A DNA stretch of 64,000 nucleotides from Microbacterium sp. SA39. GTDB lineage: Bacteria; Actinomycetota; Actinomycetes; Actinomycetales; Microbacteriaceae. Position numbers and translations under genes: made by a program. The stretch covers positions 1 to 64,000 of the forward strand of contig NZ_JXRU01000030.1 in NCBI RefSeq assembly GCF_000967865.1. Reading direction: 5' to 3'. The notes below the pieces were generated by a model, which was given only the letters and a program-made list of their open reading frames with translations, had not been told where the DNA came from and did not search any database. Below, one piece after another: positions 17,849 to 26,418 of the stretch. How positions within the stretch are numbered: position 1 is the stretch's first letter; each line of letters opens with the position of its first letter.

Positions 17849-18981
17849 CCGATACGACGAGTGCGCCCACGGTGCGGAAGGCCGGTGCCGTCGCGCCCCG
17901 CCTGTCCGGCACCGTCCGCATCGTCGGCACCGGTCTGCTCGGTGCGAGCGTCGGGCACGCCCTGCGCGCCAAGGGTGTCGACGTCGTCCTGACCGACGCG
18001 TCACCCGCCCAGCTGCGTCTCGCTGTCGACTACGGCGCCGGTCGGCTGGGCGCCGATGACGATGCGCCGTCGCTGATCGTCGTGGCCGTGCCGCCCGACG
18101 TCACCGCCGACGTGATCGAGGCGGAGCTCGCGCGATACCCGGATGCCGTCGTCACCGATGTCGCGAGCGTCAAGCTCGAGCCGTTCCGCACGCTGCAGGC
18201 CCGCGGAGTCGATCTCACGCGCTACATCGGCTCGCATCCACTGGCCGGTCGTGAGCGCGGGGGAGCGATCTCCGCGCGCGCCGACCTGTTCATCGGCCGC
18301 CCGTGGGTGGTCTGCCGCGATGAGGAGACGAAGGCTGCGGATCTCGCGCTCGTCGAGGCGCTCGCGCTCGATGTGGGCGCGATGCCCCTCGAGATGACGC
18401 CGGAGGAGCACGACCGCTCGGTCGCGCTCACCTCGCATGTACCCCAGGTCGTCGCCAGCCTCCTCGCCGCGCGCCTCGCCGGTGCCGAAGAGGGCGCGCT
18501 GCGCCTGGCCGGTCAGGGAGTCCGCGACACGACGCGCATCGCGGCATCCGCCCCCGAGCTCTGGGTCCAGATCCTCGGTGCCAACGCCGGCCCCGTCGTG
18601 GAGATCCTCGATGCGCTGGCCGCGGATCTCGGTGTGATCTCCGATGCTCTCCGTCAGCCCGGTGCACCAGGAGCACGTCGCGTCGTCGCCGAGACGATCC
18701 GCCAGGGCAACGACGGTGTCGACCGTCTGCCGGGCAAGCACGGCCAGAACCGACGGTTCGAGTCGCTCATCGTCATGATCGACGACACCCCCGGTCAGCT
18801 CGGGCGCCTGTTCGGCGAACTCGGCGAGCTCGGGGTCAACGTCGAAGACCTGCGGCTCGAGCACTCGCCCGGCGCCCAGTTCGGTCTGGCGGAGATCAGC
18901 GTCGAGCCGGCGGCGCTGCACGGAGCCATCACAGGCCTACAGGATCGCGGATGGCGGATTGCAGGGAACACCAATGACTGA
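17845..18981 (+). CDS. tyrA: Prephenate dehydrogenase with ACT domain
   Basis: A 378-residue enzyme of tyrosine synthesis (prephenate to 4-hydroxyphenylpyruvate). The Rossmann motif is IVGTGLLGASVGHALRAKG near residues 32-50. The substrate-binding segment is GSHPLAGRERGGA (His/Arg) and later EEHDRSVALTSHVPQ. The C-terminal 75 residues (VMIDDTPGQLGRLFGELGE...) are an ACT regulatory domain, so feedback by an aromatic amino acid is likely. It starts with GTG and overlaps cmk by 8 nt. Confidence 0.94.
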   Translation: MTDTTSAPTVRKAGAVAPRLSGTVRIVGTGLLGASVGHALRAKGVDVVLTDASPAQLRLAVDYGAGRLGADDDAPSLIVVAVPPDVTADVIEAELARYPDAVVTDVASVKLEPFRTLQARGVDLTRYIGSHPLAGRERGGAISARADLFIGRPWVVCRDEETKAADLALVEALALDVGAMPLEMTPEEHDRSVALTSHVPQVVASLLAARLAGAEEGALRLAGQGVRDTTRIAASAPELWVQILGANAGPVVEILDALAADLGVISDALRQPGAPGARRVVAETIRQGNDGVDRLPGKHGQNRRFESLIVMIDDTPGQLGRLFGELGELGVNVEDLRLEHSPGAQFGLAEISVEPAALHGAITGLQDRGWRIAGNTND

Positions 18982-19678
18982 CACCTCGCTCTCCTTCACG
19001 GACGCCACCAAGTTCATCGCGATCGACGGGCCGGCCGGCTCGGGCAAGTCGAGCGTGTCGAAGGCCGTCGCGCGGCGGCTCGGTTTCGGCTACCTCGACA
19101 CCGGTTCGGCTTATCGGGCGCTCGCCTGGCACGTGCTCGACCGGGGCGCGGACACGGCCGATGCGGACGCTGTGCGCGCCGCGGCATCCGATTTCCCGGT
19201 CGTTCTCGGACTCGACCCCGACGACCGCACCGTGCGCGTCGGCGACGTCGAGGTCACCGAGGCGATCCGCGATCCGCGCGTCTCCGGGGCCGTGAGCGGG
19301 GTCGCCAGGGTCGCCGAGGTGCGCGCCCAGGTGAATGAGCTCTTCCGCTCTCTCGTCTCCGACGCCGCGTATCCGGCGGTGGTGGTCGAGGGCCGCGACA
19401 TCACGACCGTGGTCGCGCCCGACGCGCCCGTGCGGATCCTGCTGACCGCGGCTCCCGAGGTACGGGCCGCTCGACGTGCCGGCGAACTCGCCGGTGAGAA
19501 TGCGGATGCCGTCGCCGCAGCGCTGCACAAGCGCGATGCATCAGACAGTGCCGTCGTGGACTTCCTCAACGCCGCGGACGGCGTCGAGGTCGTCGACTCG
19601 ACGGACCTTGATTTTTCCCAGACCATCGACGCCGTTCTCTCGGTGATCGAGCAACACCGAGGAGCACACAGTGGCTGA
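18974..19678 (+). CDS. cmk: Cytidylate kinase
   Basis: A 234-residue (d)CMP kinase. The P-loop is [18 protein letters not shown] near residues 14-31, followed by [15 protein letters not shown] and the CMP-binding [15 protein letters not shown] segment. ATG 18974 aligns the P-loop at the usual distance; an ATG at 18959 would add five residues inside tyrA. The gene is coupled by 8-nt overlaps to tyrA and der, the conserved actinobacterial cmk-der pair. Confidence 0.95.
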   Translation: MTDTSLSFTDATKFIAIDGPAGSGKSSVSKAVARRLGFGYLDTGSAYRALAWHVLDRGADTADADAVRAAASDFPVVLGLDPDDRTVRVGDVEVTEAIRDPRVSGAVSGVARVAEVRAQVNELFRSLVSDAAYPAVVVEGRDITTVVAPDAPVRILLTAAPEVRAARRAGELAGENADAVAAALHKRDASDSAVVDFLNAADGVEVVDSTDLDFSQTIDAVLSVIEQHRGAHSG

Positions 19679-21191
19679 CGACGATTACGAAGGCGGCCCC
19701 GACCAGCTCGCCGAGAAGATGGAGCTGATCGACGAGGAGCTCGCAGACCAGCGCGCCGAGACCCTTCGCGCGGGTCTGGCGGACTACGACCTGGACGATG
19801 AGGATGCCGCGCTGCTCGCGGGCATCACCATGGGCGAAGACGGGATCATGTTCAGCCCTGCGCTGCCGGTCGTGGCGATCGTCGGTCGGCCGAACGTGGG
19901 CAAGTCCGCGCTCGTGAACCGCATCCTGGGCCGTCGCGAGGCCGTCGTGGAGGACACACCCGGCGTGACCCGCGACCGCGTGACCTACAAGGCGGAGTGG
20001 GCGGACCGCCGCTTCTCGATCGTCGACACGGGCGGGTGGGAGCCCGACGCACGCGGCATCGACCGCTCGGTCGCGATGCAGGCGGAGATCGCCATCGACC
20101 TCGCCGACATGGTGCTGTTCGTGGTGGATGCGATGGTCGGCGCGACGTCGACCGATGAGCACGTCGTGAAGCTGCTGCGCAAGAGCGGCAAGCCGGTGTT
20201 CCTCGTCGCGAACAAGATCGACGACACGCGGCAGGAGCCGGAGGCTGCGGCTCTGTGGAGCCTCGGTCTCGGTGAGCCGTACCCCGTGTCGGCCATTCAC
20301 GGCCGCGGCGTCGCGGACCTGCTCGACGCAGTGCTCAAGAAGCTTCCCGAGGTCTCGGCCGTCGCGAAGCAGGAGTTCGGCGGACCCCGTCGTGTCGCCA
20401 TCCTCGGCCGGCCGAACGTCGGGAAGTCGTCGCTGCTGAACAAGGCCGCCGGTGAAGAGCGCGTCGTCGTCAATGAGCTGGCCGGAACGACTCGCGACCC
20501 GGTGGACGAGGTCGTCGAGCTGGGCGGCAAGATGTGGCGGCTGGTTGACACGGCCGGCATCCGTCGCCGCGTGCATATGGCGCAGGGTGCCGACTTCTAC
20601 GCGTCGCTCCGGACCTCTGCCGCGCTCGAGAAGGCGGAAGTCGCCGTCGTCGTGCTCGACGTCTCGGAGACGATCAGCGAGCAGGACGTGCGCATCATCG
20701 ACCTCGTGCTGGAGTCGGGTCGTGCCCTGGTGCTCGCCTTCAACAAGTGGGACCGTCTGAACGACGACGACCTCGAGAACGCCGACCGTCGTCGCTATCT
20801 CGAGCGTGAGATAGAGCAGGACCTGGCGCACGTCGCCTGGGCCCCGCGCGTGAACATCTCGGCGAAGACCGGTCGTCACCTCGACAAGCTCGTCCCCGCG
20901 TTGGAGACGGCGCTCGAGAACTGGGATCGCCGTATCCCGACAGGCAAGTTCAACGCCTTCCTGGCCGAGCTCGTGGCCGAGCACCCGCACCCGCTGCGTG
21001 GTGGCAAGCAGCCGCGTATCCTGTTCGGCACCCAGGCGTCGACGCGCCCGCCGACGTTCGTGCTGTTCACCACGGGCTTCCTCGACCCGGGCTACCGCCG
21101 GTTCATCCAGCGCCGCCTGCGCGAGATCTACTCGTTCGAGGGAACGCCGATCGTGGTCAACATGCGCGTGCGCGAGAAGCGTCAGCGCTGA
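19671..21191 (+). CDS. der: Ribosome biogenesis GTPase Der (EngA)
   Basis: A 506-residue protein with two tandem GTPase domains, each carrying GRPNVGKS (about residues 70-77 and 246-253) with matching NKID/NKWD specificity motifs, and a C-terminal KH-like domain. It acts in 50S subunit assembly. An acidic N-terminal extension of about 60 residues is usual for actinobacterial Der. It begins with GTG in an 8-nt overlap with cmk. Confidence 0.96.
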   Translation: MADDDYEGGPDQLAEKMELIDEELADQRAETLRAGLADYDLDDEDAALLAGITMGEDGIMFSPALPVVAIVGRPNVGKSALVNRILGRREAVVEDTPGVTRDRVTYKAEWADRRFSIVDTGGWEPDARGIDRSVAMQAEIAIDLADMVLFVVDAMVGATSTDEHVVKLLRKSGKPVFLVANKIDDTRQEPEAAALWSLGLGEPYPVSAIHGRGVADLLDAVLKKLPEVSAVAKQEFGGPRRVAILGRPNVGKSSLLNKAAGEERVVVNELAGTTRDPVDEVVELGGKMWRLVDTAGIRRRVHMAQGADFYASLRTSAALEKAEVAVVVLDVSETISEQDVRIIDLVLESGRALVLAFNKWDRLNDDDLENADRRRYLEREIEQDLAHVAWAPRVNISAKTGRHLDKLVPALETALENWDRRIPTGKFNAFLAELVAEHPHPLRGGKQPRILFGTQASTRPPTFVLFTTGFLDPGYRRFIQRRLREIYSFEGTPIVVNMRVREKRQR

Positions 21192-21252
21192 GCTGTTCCC
21201 GCCTGTTGCGGTCTGCGATGCCGATGCCCGGATGCTGTGAAAGGCTGAAGGG

Positions 21253-22176
21253 GTGACTGTCGAACCTCCTGCCAGCGGTGAACCGCGTCGCCCGGACGGG
21301 CCGCGGAACCCCGGCGATGCCTGGGTGGTCGCGGAGACGGGGGAGAAGTACTGGGGGCGTTTCGGCGCGGCCGGGCTTCTCGCGTTCGACCCTGCCCGCG
21401 GCATCCTGCTGCAGCATCGGGTGTCGTGGAGCCACTTCGGTGGCACATGGGGTCTGCCCGGTGGAGCGCTCCATGAGGGGGAATCGGCCATTCTCGGTGC
21501 CATCCGCGAGGCGCAGGAGGAGGCGGGGGTGCCGAACGGCGCCGTCCGCCCCCGGTTCACCAGTGTGCTCGACCTGGACATCTGGGCGTACACCACGGTC
21601 ATCGCCGACGTGCAGGTTCCGTTCGATCCGGTGATCAGCGACCCCGAGAGCGTCGCGCTCGAGTGGGTGCCAGTGGATGAGGTCTCGTCTTTGCCCCTGC
21701 ACCCGGGATTCGGGGCCGCGTGGTCCGCGCTGCGCGCGCAGCTCGAGGTGCGGCCCGTGGTCGTCGTCGATGGCGCGAACGTCGTCGGCTCCGTACCGAA
21801 CGGCTGGTGGAAGGATCGTGCCGGCGCGGCTTCGCGTCTGCGTGCGCGCCTGGAGGGTCTCGCTCTCCCCGCACGGGATCTCGGGCTGGAGGGCCACCTG
21901 TGGTTCCCCTCGGTGTCGTTGGTGCTCGAGGGGCAGGCGCGCGGAATCGCTTCCGGATTGGATGCCGGCTCGGTGTCGGTCGTGAACGCCGAAGCTTCGG
22001 GTGACGATGCGATCGTCGCGGAGGTGGAACGGCGGGTCGCGGCGGGGGAAACGGTGCTCGCGGTGACGAGCGATCGGGCCCTTCGCGAGCGGGTCGAGCG
22101 TGCGGGTGCCTCGCAGGTGCGCTCGGCAGGCTGGCTCGTGGACCTGCTGGCGCAGGCGGACCGCGCGGGGAAATAG
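21253..22176 (+). CDS. Nudix hydrolase fused to a NYN/PIN-like domain
   Basis: A 307-residue two-domain protein. Residues about 35-150 are a Nudix domain with a fully canonical box at 71-93 (GALHEGESAILGAIREAQEE then AGV). Residues about 165-305 start VRPVVVVDGANVVGS (Asp173) and continue with Asp251/Asp252 and VTSDRALRER (Asp274), the acidic layout of NYN/YacP-like PIN-fold nucleases. No linker or frameshift is seen, so the fusion is genuine. A nucleotide-clearing plus RNA-processing role is inference. GTG 21253 has a weak GAAGGG site. It runs towards the DUF222 gene and its stop is 74 nt from that gene's end. Confidence 0.85.
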   Translation: MTVEPPASGEPRRPDGPRNPGDAWVVAETGEKYWGRFGAAGLLAFDPARGILLQHRVSWSHFGGTWGLPGGALHEGESAILGAIREAQEEAGVPNGAVRPRFTSVLDLDIWAYTTVIADVQVPFDPVISDPESVALEWVPVDEVSSLPLHPGFGAAWSALRAQLEVRPVVVVDGANVVGSVPNGWWKDRAGAASRLRARLEGLALPARDLGLEGHLWFPSVSLVLEGQARGIASGLDAGSVSVVNAEASGDDAIVAEVERRVAAGETVLAVTSDRALRERVERAGASQVRSAGWLVDLLAQADRAGK

Positions 22177-22250
22177 CTTTCGGTTGCACGGTCGCGGTCT
22201 GCTCTCCCGCGCGGGTTGCTGACTCTCGCATCCGACTGCTGGCCCTCATG

Positions 22251-23702
22251 TCAGGTGAACATGACGCGTGGTGGCGCGTTGTCTCGGTATTCGCGTCCGA
22301 GGGGGCTGTGCCAGGTGAGGGTGCCGTCGTGGTGTTGTCGGGCGGTCCATCGGTGTCTGTCGGGGATGTCGGGGTGTTTGAGGGTGTGGTGGGTGCGGCA
22401 GAGATGGGCGAGGTTGCTCAGCCGGGTTCTGCCGCCGCGTGCGTGGTCGTGGGTGTGGTCGATGTCGCACCGGTGCACGGGCATGCGGCATCCGGGGAAT
22501 CGGCAGTGCTGGTCGCGGGCGCGGAGGAATCGGCGCATCTGCGCGGTCGGGGTGTAGGTGTCGGTTTCGGTGACCATGCCGTCGGGGTCCAGGAACAGGC
22601 GTGACCAGCCGGTGTTCCGGCCCGCGAGGGCGCGGGCGATGTCGGGGTGCAGCGGCCCGTGGCCGTCGAGGAGGGCGGGGCGGGTGTCGGCACCGGTGAG
22701 GGTGCTGCCGGGGACGGTGACCTGGATGCGGCCCTGGATGTTGTCGAGCCCGGCCCCCTGCGCGGTGCTGGGGTCGGCGGCGAGCAGCAGGTCCATGAAC
22801 AGGTCGGCCCGGACCTGATCCCACGTGCGGGTATCCGCTGGGATGCGCTGGACGTTGGCGTCGGGGTCGACGGCGAAGGTCCCGTTCCCGTGGATCACGT
22901 CGTGCCCGTCGCTCACGTCATCGAAGAGGCCCGCGAACAGGGCGAACGCCGGATCGTCCGGGGCGATGTCGTCCGAGGTGATCGTGTCACTGTCATCGTC
23001 GAACGCCCACGCGGCCAGGGACGGGTCCCGGTCGTCGCGGGTGTTCATCACGTGGCGTGCCATCTGGTCGAGGCGGTCTTTGATCGCGACAGCGGCCCAT
23101 TCCGGGAGCACCGCGGACAGCAGGGCAAGGCCGTCGCCGACGGAGCGGATGCTCACACTCCGTTCCCCGGACGCCCGCTGGTGCCGCTCCACGACGGTCT
23201 CCCCGACGAGGGCGGCGGCGACCTGCTTCGCGTGCGCACCCGTGCGGGCCGCGGTCTCCCGCTCGGCGTACACCAGCATCGCCGCCTCATACAGTCCCAT
23301 CACGTCGGCATCCACTTTCTTGTTGCGAATCGCTTCGGACACGATCGCGCTCGCCCGGGCGATCTGTCGCACATGCCCCGCGCTCACCCGCCCCGACCGG
23401 AATGCCGCCCGCACCGCGGGGAGTTCTTCGCTCAAGGTACGGGCGTCGGTGAACGCGAACTCCATCGACCCCTTCGGGATTCGACCCGCGGCGGAGAACT
23501 CCGCGACCATCGACCGGTAGATCGCATCCCGGTGAAAGGGACTCTCCGCGACATCCGCGTCATGGAACCCGATCTGCTCCACCAACAACGCGCACGCTTC
23601 TGCCTCCAAGACAGCGACCTGTCGCTGTTTCTCCACCCACGTGTCCAGCACACGACGGCGTTCCTCGAGATCGAGGTCGAGATCCGTCCGCTGCGGGGCC
23701 AT
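22251..23702 (-). CDS. DUF222 / HNH endonuclease domain protein (13E12-type)
   Basis: A 483-residue protein with an N-terminal helical DUF222 region (residues about 30-330) and a C-terminal HNH nuclease motif: CRFPGCRMP, then CDIDHTHDHARGG and LCRTHHTLKH (Cys pair, His-Asn/His-His layout). The family equals the mycobacterial 13E12 repeat proteins. The start ATG 23702 is preceded by TAGTCT plus exactly 6 nt, and a near-perfect LexA box overlaps that promoter, so DNA-damage induction is expected. The function is unknown; such genes are often multicopy in actinobacteria. Confidence 0.9.
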   Translation of the reverse strand: MAPQRTDLDLDLEERRRVLDTWVEKQRQVAVLEAEACALLVEQIGFHDADVAESPFHRDAIYRSMVAEFSAAGRIPKGSMEFAFTDARTLSEELPAVRAAFRSGRVSAGHVRQIARASAIVSEAIRNKKVDADVMGLYEAAMLVYAERETAARTGAHAKQVAAALVGETVVERHQRASGERSVSIRSVGDGLALLSAVLPEWAAVAIKDRLDQMARHVMNTRDDRDPSLAAWAFDDDSDTITSDDIAPDDPAFALFAGLFDDVSDGHDVIHGNGTFAVDPDANVQRIPADTRTWDQVRADLFMDLLLAADPSTAQGAGLDNIQGRIQVTVPGSTLTGADTRPALLDGHGPLHPDIARALAGRNTGWSRLFLDPDGMVTETDTYTPTAQMRRFLRARDQHCRFPGCRMPVHRCDIDHTHDHARGGRTRLSNLAHLCRTHHTLKHPDIPDRHRWTARQHHDGTLTWHSPLGREYRDNAPPRVMFT

Positions 23703-23708
23703 ACCCCC

Positions 23709-23714
23709 AGACTA
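23709..23714 (-). promoter_or_regulatory. Leaderless -10 element (TAGTCT) of the DUF222 gene
   Basis: Read on the minus strand, TAGTCT is followed by GGGGGT and then the ATG, so the transcription start would be the A of ATG. The G-run could also aid ribosome binding. Confidence 0.55.
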
Positions 23715-23728
23715 GAACAGATGTTCGA
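23713..23728. promoter_or_regulatory. LexA (SOS) box
   Basis: TAGAACAGATGTTCGA on the plus strand. It matches the actinobacterial/Gram-positive SOS consensus TCGAACNNNNGTTCGA at all but one defined base. It overlaps the upstream edge of the -10 element of the DUF222/HNH gene, the position expected for repression. Confidence 0.75.
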
Positions 23729-23741
23729 ATATGGCAGCATA

Positions 23742-24116
23742 CTAGTCGAGGAAGAACTCGTCTCGTCCGCGCAGCTTGTCGATGTCGCGTCGCTCCCTCT
23801 TCGTGGGCCGGCCCGCACCTCGATCGCGGAGGCCGAGCGCTGCCTGAGGCTCGCGTTCGGGCGTGCGATCCTCATATGCCAGAGCCGCCACAGGAGCACC
23901 GACGCGCTTCACGAGGATCTGGCGAACGCCGAGGATCCGGTCGAAACCGGAGATCCGGACACGGACCTCATCCCCGATACGGATGGCCTGAGCAGCCTTC
24001 ACCTTCTCACCGTTCACGCGTACATGCCCCGCGCGGCATGCGGTCGTCGCCGCCGAGCGCGTCTTGTAGACGCGGACGGCCCAGAGCCAGCTGTCGACCC
24101 TCGCGGAGTCCACCAT
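23742..24116 (-). CDS. S4-domain RNA-binding protein (Hsp15-like)
   Basis: A 124-residue protein. The S4 domain is at residues 1-60 (VDSWLWAVRVYKTRSAATTACRAGHV in part), followed by a basic tail containing RPTKRERRDIDKLRG. The architecture is that of Hsp15/YrfH-type proteins that bind stalled 50S subunits. ATG 24116 is preferred because AAGGAG lies 6 nt upstream and the conserved domain begins at once; the longer frame would run through the lysoplasmalogenase gene. It overlaps that gene by one base (TGATG). Confidence 0.9.
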   Translation of the reverse strand: MVDSARVDSWLWAVRVYKTRSAATTACRAGHVRVNGEKVKAAQAIRIGDEVRVRISGFDRILGVRQILVKRVGAPVAALAYEDRTPEREPQAALGLRDRGAGRPTKRERRDIDKLRGRDEFFLD

Positions 24117-24784
24117 CACGAGCTCCTTCTCTGCAGAGTGACCAGTGCGCCGGCGACGATGAGTCCCTGGCCGAGGATGTACGTGAGCATGATCGCCGGA
24201 TCGCTCCACGCGGGCAGGCCGTCGGGCAGGAACAGGCGGCAGGCGAGGATCGTGTCGCTGGCCAGGAAGAACGCACCGCCCACCGCGACGAGCGGGTGGC
24301 ATCGGGCGGAGAAGGCAGCCGTCCCAGCGAGAACGAGTCCGTAGACCGCGACGGCGATCAGTAGGCCGCCGGTGTGCGGTCCGAGGAAGACGAGCATCCC
24401 GACCCACCAGCCCGCGTACACCAACGCCCACCACGGCATCCGTCGCTTCGCGAGGTCGCGAACGAACAACAGGATGTATGCCAGGTGCGCGATGCCGAAG
24501 AAGAGCAGCATGAGCGGCAGTTCGGGGGCCATAGGGAAGAGTGCTCCCACGCTGTCTCCCAGCCAGGAGAACAACAACGCAGCCAGCAGAAGAATCACCG
24601 CTGCGCGTGGAGCCAGGCGCGACGCGGACAGCAGCACGGGGATGGCCAACAGGGGCATCAGAAGCAGCTTGGTCGTCTCAGCCGCCGAGCTGTCGATGAC
24701 GAGAAGCGCCGCATGCAGGACCGAGACCGCGATGTAGGGCGCGAACGCCCACGCGGTCGACGGAGGAAGTGTGCGGCGCTGCAT
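24116..24784 (-). CDS. YhhN/TMEM86-type membrane protein (lysoplasmalogenase family)
   Basis: A 222-residue integral membrane protein with about eight hydrophobic segments. Family marks are the charged Asp in LFSWLGDSVGAL and the AFFLASDTILACRLF segment near the C-terminus. The family hydrolyses the vinyl-ether bond of lysoplasmalogens in characterised members; the substrate here is unproven. ATG 24784 is preceded by TACGAT plus exactly 6 nt (GGGGAG), so it may be leaderless or use GGGGAG as a ribosome site. It is co-transcribed with the S4 gene. Confidence 0.85.
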   Translation of the reverse strand: MQRRTLPPSTAWAFAPYIAVSVLHAALLVIDSSAAETTKLLLMPLLAIPVLLSASRLAPRAAVILLLAALLFSWLGDSVGALFPMAPELPLMLLFFGIAHLAYILLFVRDLAKRRMPWWALVYAGWWVGMLVFLGPHTGGLLIAVAVYGLVLAGTAAFSARCHPLVAVGGAFFLASDTILACRLFLPDGLPAWSDPAIMLTYILGQGLIVAGALVTLQRRSS

Positions 24785-24790
24785 CTCCCC

Positions 24791-24796
24791 ATCGTA
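24791..24796 (-). promoter_or_regulatory. -10 element (TACGAT), exact 6-nt spacing to ATG
   Basis: On the minus strand TACGAT-GGGGAG-ATG. The same geometry occurs at several other genes in the window. Confidence 0.5.
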
Positions 24797-24824
24797 TGGT
24801 CGGGGCACGATCGAACCCGACGGA

Positions 24825-25280
24825 TCAGGACTCGACGGTGACCTGATCGACATCGCCACCCGCACCGAGATGCACGGCCGGCCAGTAGCCTTCCGGGAAG
24901 TGGTCGCCACACCCATCGATCAGATGCAGGATGATCATGCCGTCCGCTGCCGCCTCGATCGTCTCGAGGGAGAGGTCGGATGCTGCCTCGTCCAGCTCGT
25001 GGGGCTCAGGCTCGCCGTTGCTGAAGGCCGTGACCACGGCATCCGAGGCGATGCGCCGCAGTGACACGAGATGGGTGACGGTCTCGCGCACGCGGGGGAG
25101 GAGCGCGGCGATCTCACTCGGATCCGTGCCCTCGATCATGAGTTCGATCTCGTCGCCGTCGACGACGATCGTGCGGCCGTACCAGTCATGCGTCAGGACG
25201 CTCTCGTCGGTCAGCTCCGTGGTCGCGCGGGTGAGGATGCCGAGCTCGGGATCGTCTATGGTCGGATGCTCGTCACTCAT
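24825..25280 (-). CDS. Conserved hypothetical acidic protein (DUF2004-like)
   Basis: A 151-residue acidic protein without signal peptide or membrane segment. The middle, YGRTIVVDGDEIELMIEG, then a helical part and DGMIILHLIDGCGDHFPEG, resembles actinobacterial proteins annotated DUF2004; this assignment is from pattern memory and uncertain. It is monocistronic, with TAGCGT exactly 6 nt before ATG 25280, so it is probably leaderless. Confidence 0.75.
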   Translation of the reverse strand: MSDEHPTIDDPELGILTRATTELTDESVLTHDWYGRTIVVDGDEIELMIEGTDPSEIAALLPRVRETVTHLVSLRRIASDAVVTAFSNGEPEPHELDEAASDLSLETIEAAADGMIILHLIDGCGDHFPEGYWPAVHLGAGGDVDQVTVES

Positions 25281-25286
25281 GTCTTC

Positions 25287-25292
25287 ACGCTA
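25287..25292 (-). promoter_or_regulatory. Leaderless -10 element (TAGCGT)
   Basis: Minus strand TAGCGT-GAAGAC-ATG at the 24825-25280 gene; no ribosome site is seen. Confidence 0.5.
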
Positions 25293-25300
25293 GCGCTCGG

Positions 25301-25498
25301 TCACAGCGCCAGGCGCCGGCCTTCCGGTTCGAGGTGTTCACGGAGGATGCGGATGGCTTTCGGTCCGACGCCGTGGATCGCGAGCAGCTCTTTCTCGGAG
25401 GCGCCGTCGAACTGTTCGAGACGCGTGAATCCGCGGAGGGCCAGCTCGCGGCGGGCCACCCTGCCCATCGCCGCCGGCAGCTCCAACTCATCGGTCAC
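25301..25498 (-). CDS. Small helix-hairpin-helix protein
   Basis: A 65-residue protein whose C-terminal half is a helix-hairpin-helix DNA-binding motif, LLAIHGVGPKAIRILREHL, as in RNA polymerase alpha CTD or UvrC/RuvA tails. The N-terminal half is also helical. It starts with GTG 25498 in a 4-nt overlap with the acetyltransferase stop, so it is co-translated with it. The role is unknown; non-specific DNA binding is the likely activity. Confidence 0.8.
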   Translation of the reverse strand: MTDELELPAAMGRVARRELALRGFTRLEQFDGASEKELLAIHGVGPKAIRILREHLEPEGRRLAL

Positions 25499-26079
25499 GA
25501 GCGGAGTTTCAGCGTGACGAGGGCGCGTCCGGGCTTGAGCTCGGTGGTCGCGGTGAATCCTGCCGAGAGGAACGTGCGCACGGTTCCGTGGAACAGATCG
25601 TTGCTGCGCTGCTTCTCGCCGCCGGTGTCGACGGGGTAGCCCTCGATCAGCCGCGCACCTGATTCGCGGGCGTAGTCGACCGCCGCGCGCAGCAGTTCGA
25701 GGTTGAGACCGGAACCGCGGTGCTCGCGTCGGACGACGAAGCAGGTCACGGCCCAGACCGAGTCGTCGTCGAATGGTTCTGGCGTCGCGGCGGCGATGAT
25801 GCGCGTGCGCGGAATGCGCGCCTGCTTCGTGCGCGGGCCGATCCGAATCCACCCTGCGGCCTCGCCGTCGACATACGCGATGATTCCCGGTGGAGGGCCT
25901 TCATCGATCTCGGCGCGGAGCATCTCGGTCCGCTGCGGGGTGGTCGTCTCGTTCCAGTCCTTGTTGCTCAGCATCGGCCAGATGCACTGGCAACTGGCGC
26001 CGTCGCCGCCCCCGGTGAGTGCGTGCTGAACGTCGTCCCAGCGGGCGGTGGTCGCCACCTCGGTCGTGATCGTCGCCAT
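25495..26079 (-). CDS. GNAT family N-acetyltransferase
   Basis: A 194-residue protein with the GNAT acetyl-CoA-binding loop VVRREHRGSGLNLELLRAAV near residues 115-134. The preceding region has CQCIWPMLSNKDWNE, a Cys-rich stretch seen in a GNAT subgroup annotated as mycothiol-independent small-molecule acetyltransferases; the substrate is unknown. ATG 26079 is chosen because a TAGCGT element lies 7 nt upstream; the longer frame starts inside that promoter. Confidence 0.85.
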   Translation of the reverse strand: MATITTEVATTARWDDVQHALTGGGDGASCQCIWPMLSNKDWNETTTPQRTEMLRAEIDEGPPPGIIAYVDGEAAGWIRIGPRTKQARIPRTRIIAAATPEPFDDDSVWAVTCFVVRREHRGSGLNLELLRAAVDYARESGARLIEGYPVDTGGEKQRSNDLFHGTVRTFLSAGFTATTELKPGRALVTLKLRS

Positions 26080-26148
26080 GCCAGCGACGCTACGCTGAGC
26101 GTCCGACACCCGCAACGGACCGGTTCGCGGAGCACCGCTCGGTCAGGC

Positions 26149-26154
26149 TAAGAT
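26149..26154 (+). promoter_or_regulatory. tRNA-Pro promoter -10 (TAAGAT)
   Basis: TAAGAT about 32 nt before the mature 5' end of the tRNA in the 107-nt gap after the acetyltransferase start. No clear -35 is seen. Confidence 0.5.
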
Positions 26155-26186
26155 AGGGGAGTTGCCCGCGCGCAAGTGCGGAACAA

Positions 26187-26263
<77 letters not shown>

Positions 26264-26266
26264 TCG

Positions 26267-26309
26267 AGAGGCTCGGAATCACGCGAAGATCGCGAGGTTC
26301 CGAGCCTCT
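26267..26309 (+). terminator. tRNA-Pro terminator
   Basis: 12-bp stem AGAGGCTCGGAA at 26267-26278 with its complement at 26298-26309, an inner 5-bp stem CGCGA/TCGCG in the loop, followed by TTTCTCGTT. Confidence 0.85.
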
Positions 26310-26379
26310 TTCTCGTTAAGGCGGCTTCGCACGCGCCCTCTCGTCTCGTCACCGATTCGCTTCCCCAGGCATCGCTGTC

Positions 26380-26385
26380 TACTCT
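26380..26385 (+). promoter_or_regulatory. -10 element (TACTCT) of the flavoprotein operon
   Basis: TACTCT directly abuts the palindromic operator at 26387; the predicted transcription start (about 26392) falls inside the operator, a classical repressor layout. Confidence 0.45.
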
Positions 26386-26386
26386 A

Positions 26387-26403
26387 TTGAGAACCATTCT
26401 CAA
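26387..26403. promoter_or_regulatory. Zur/Fur-family operator-like palindrome
   Basis: TTGAGAACCATTCTCAA is a perfect 7-bp inverted repeat with a 3-bp centre. It fits the 15-bp Fur-superfamily pattern TGANAANNATTNTCA. Actinobacterial Zur boxes have this form, whereas DtxR/IdeR boxes are TTAGGTTAGSCTAACCTAA-like. It lies between the -10 and ATG 26419. Zur is therefore the best candidate regulator. Confidence 0.6.
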
Positions 26404-26418
26404 CAAGATTGCGACCCC

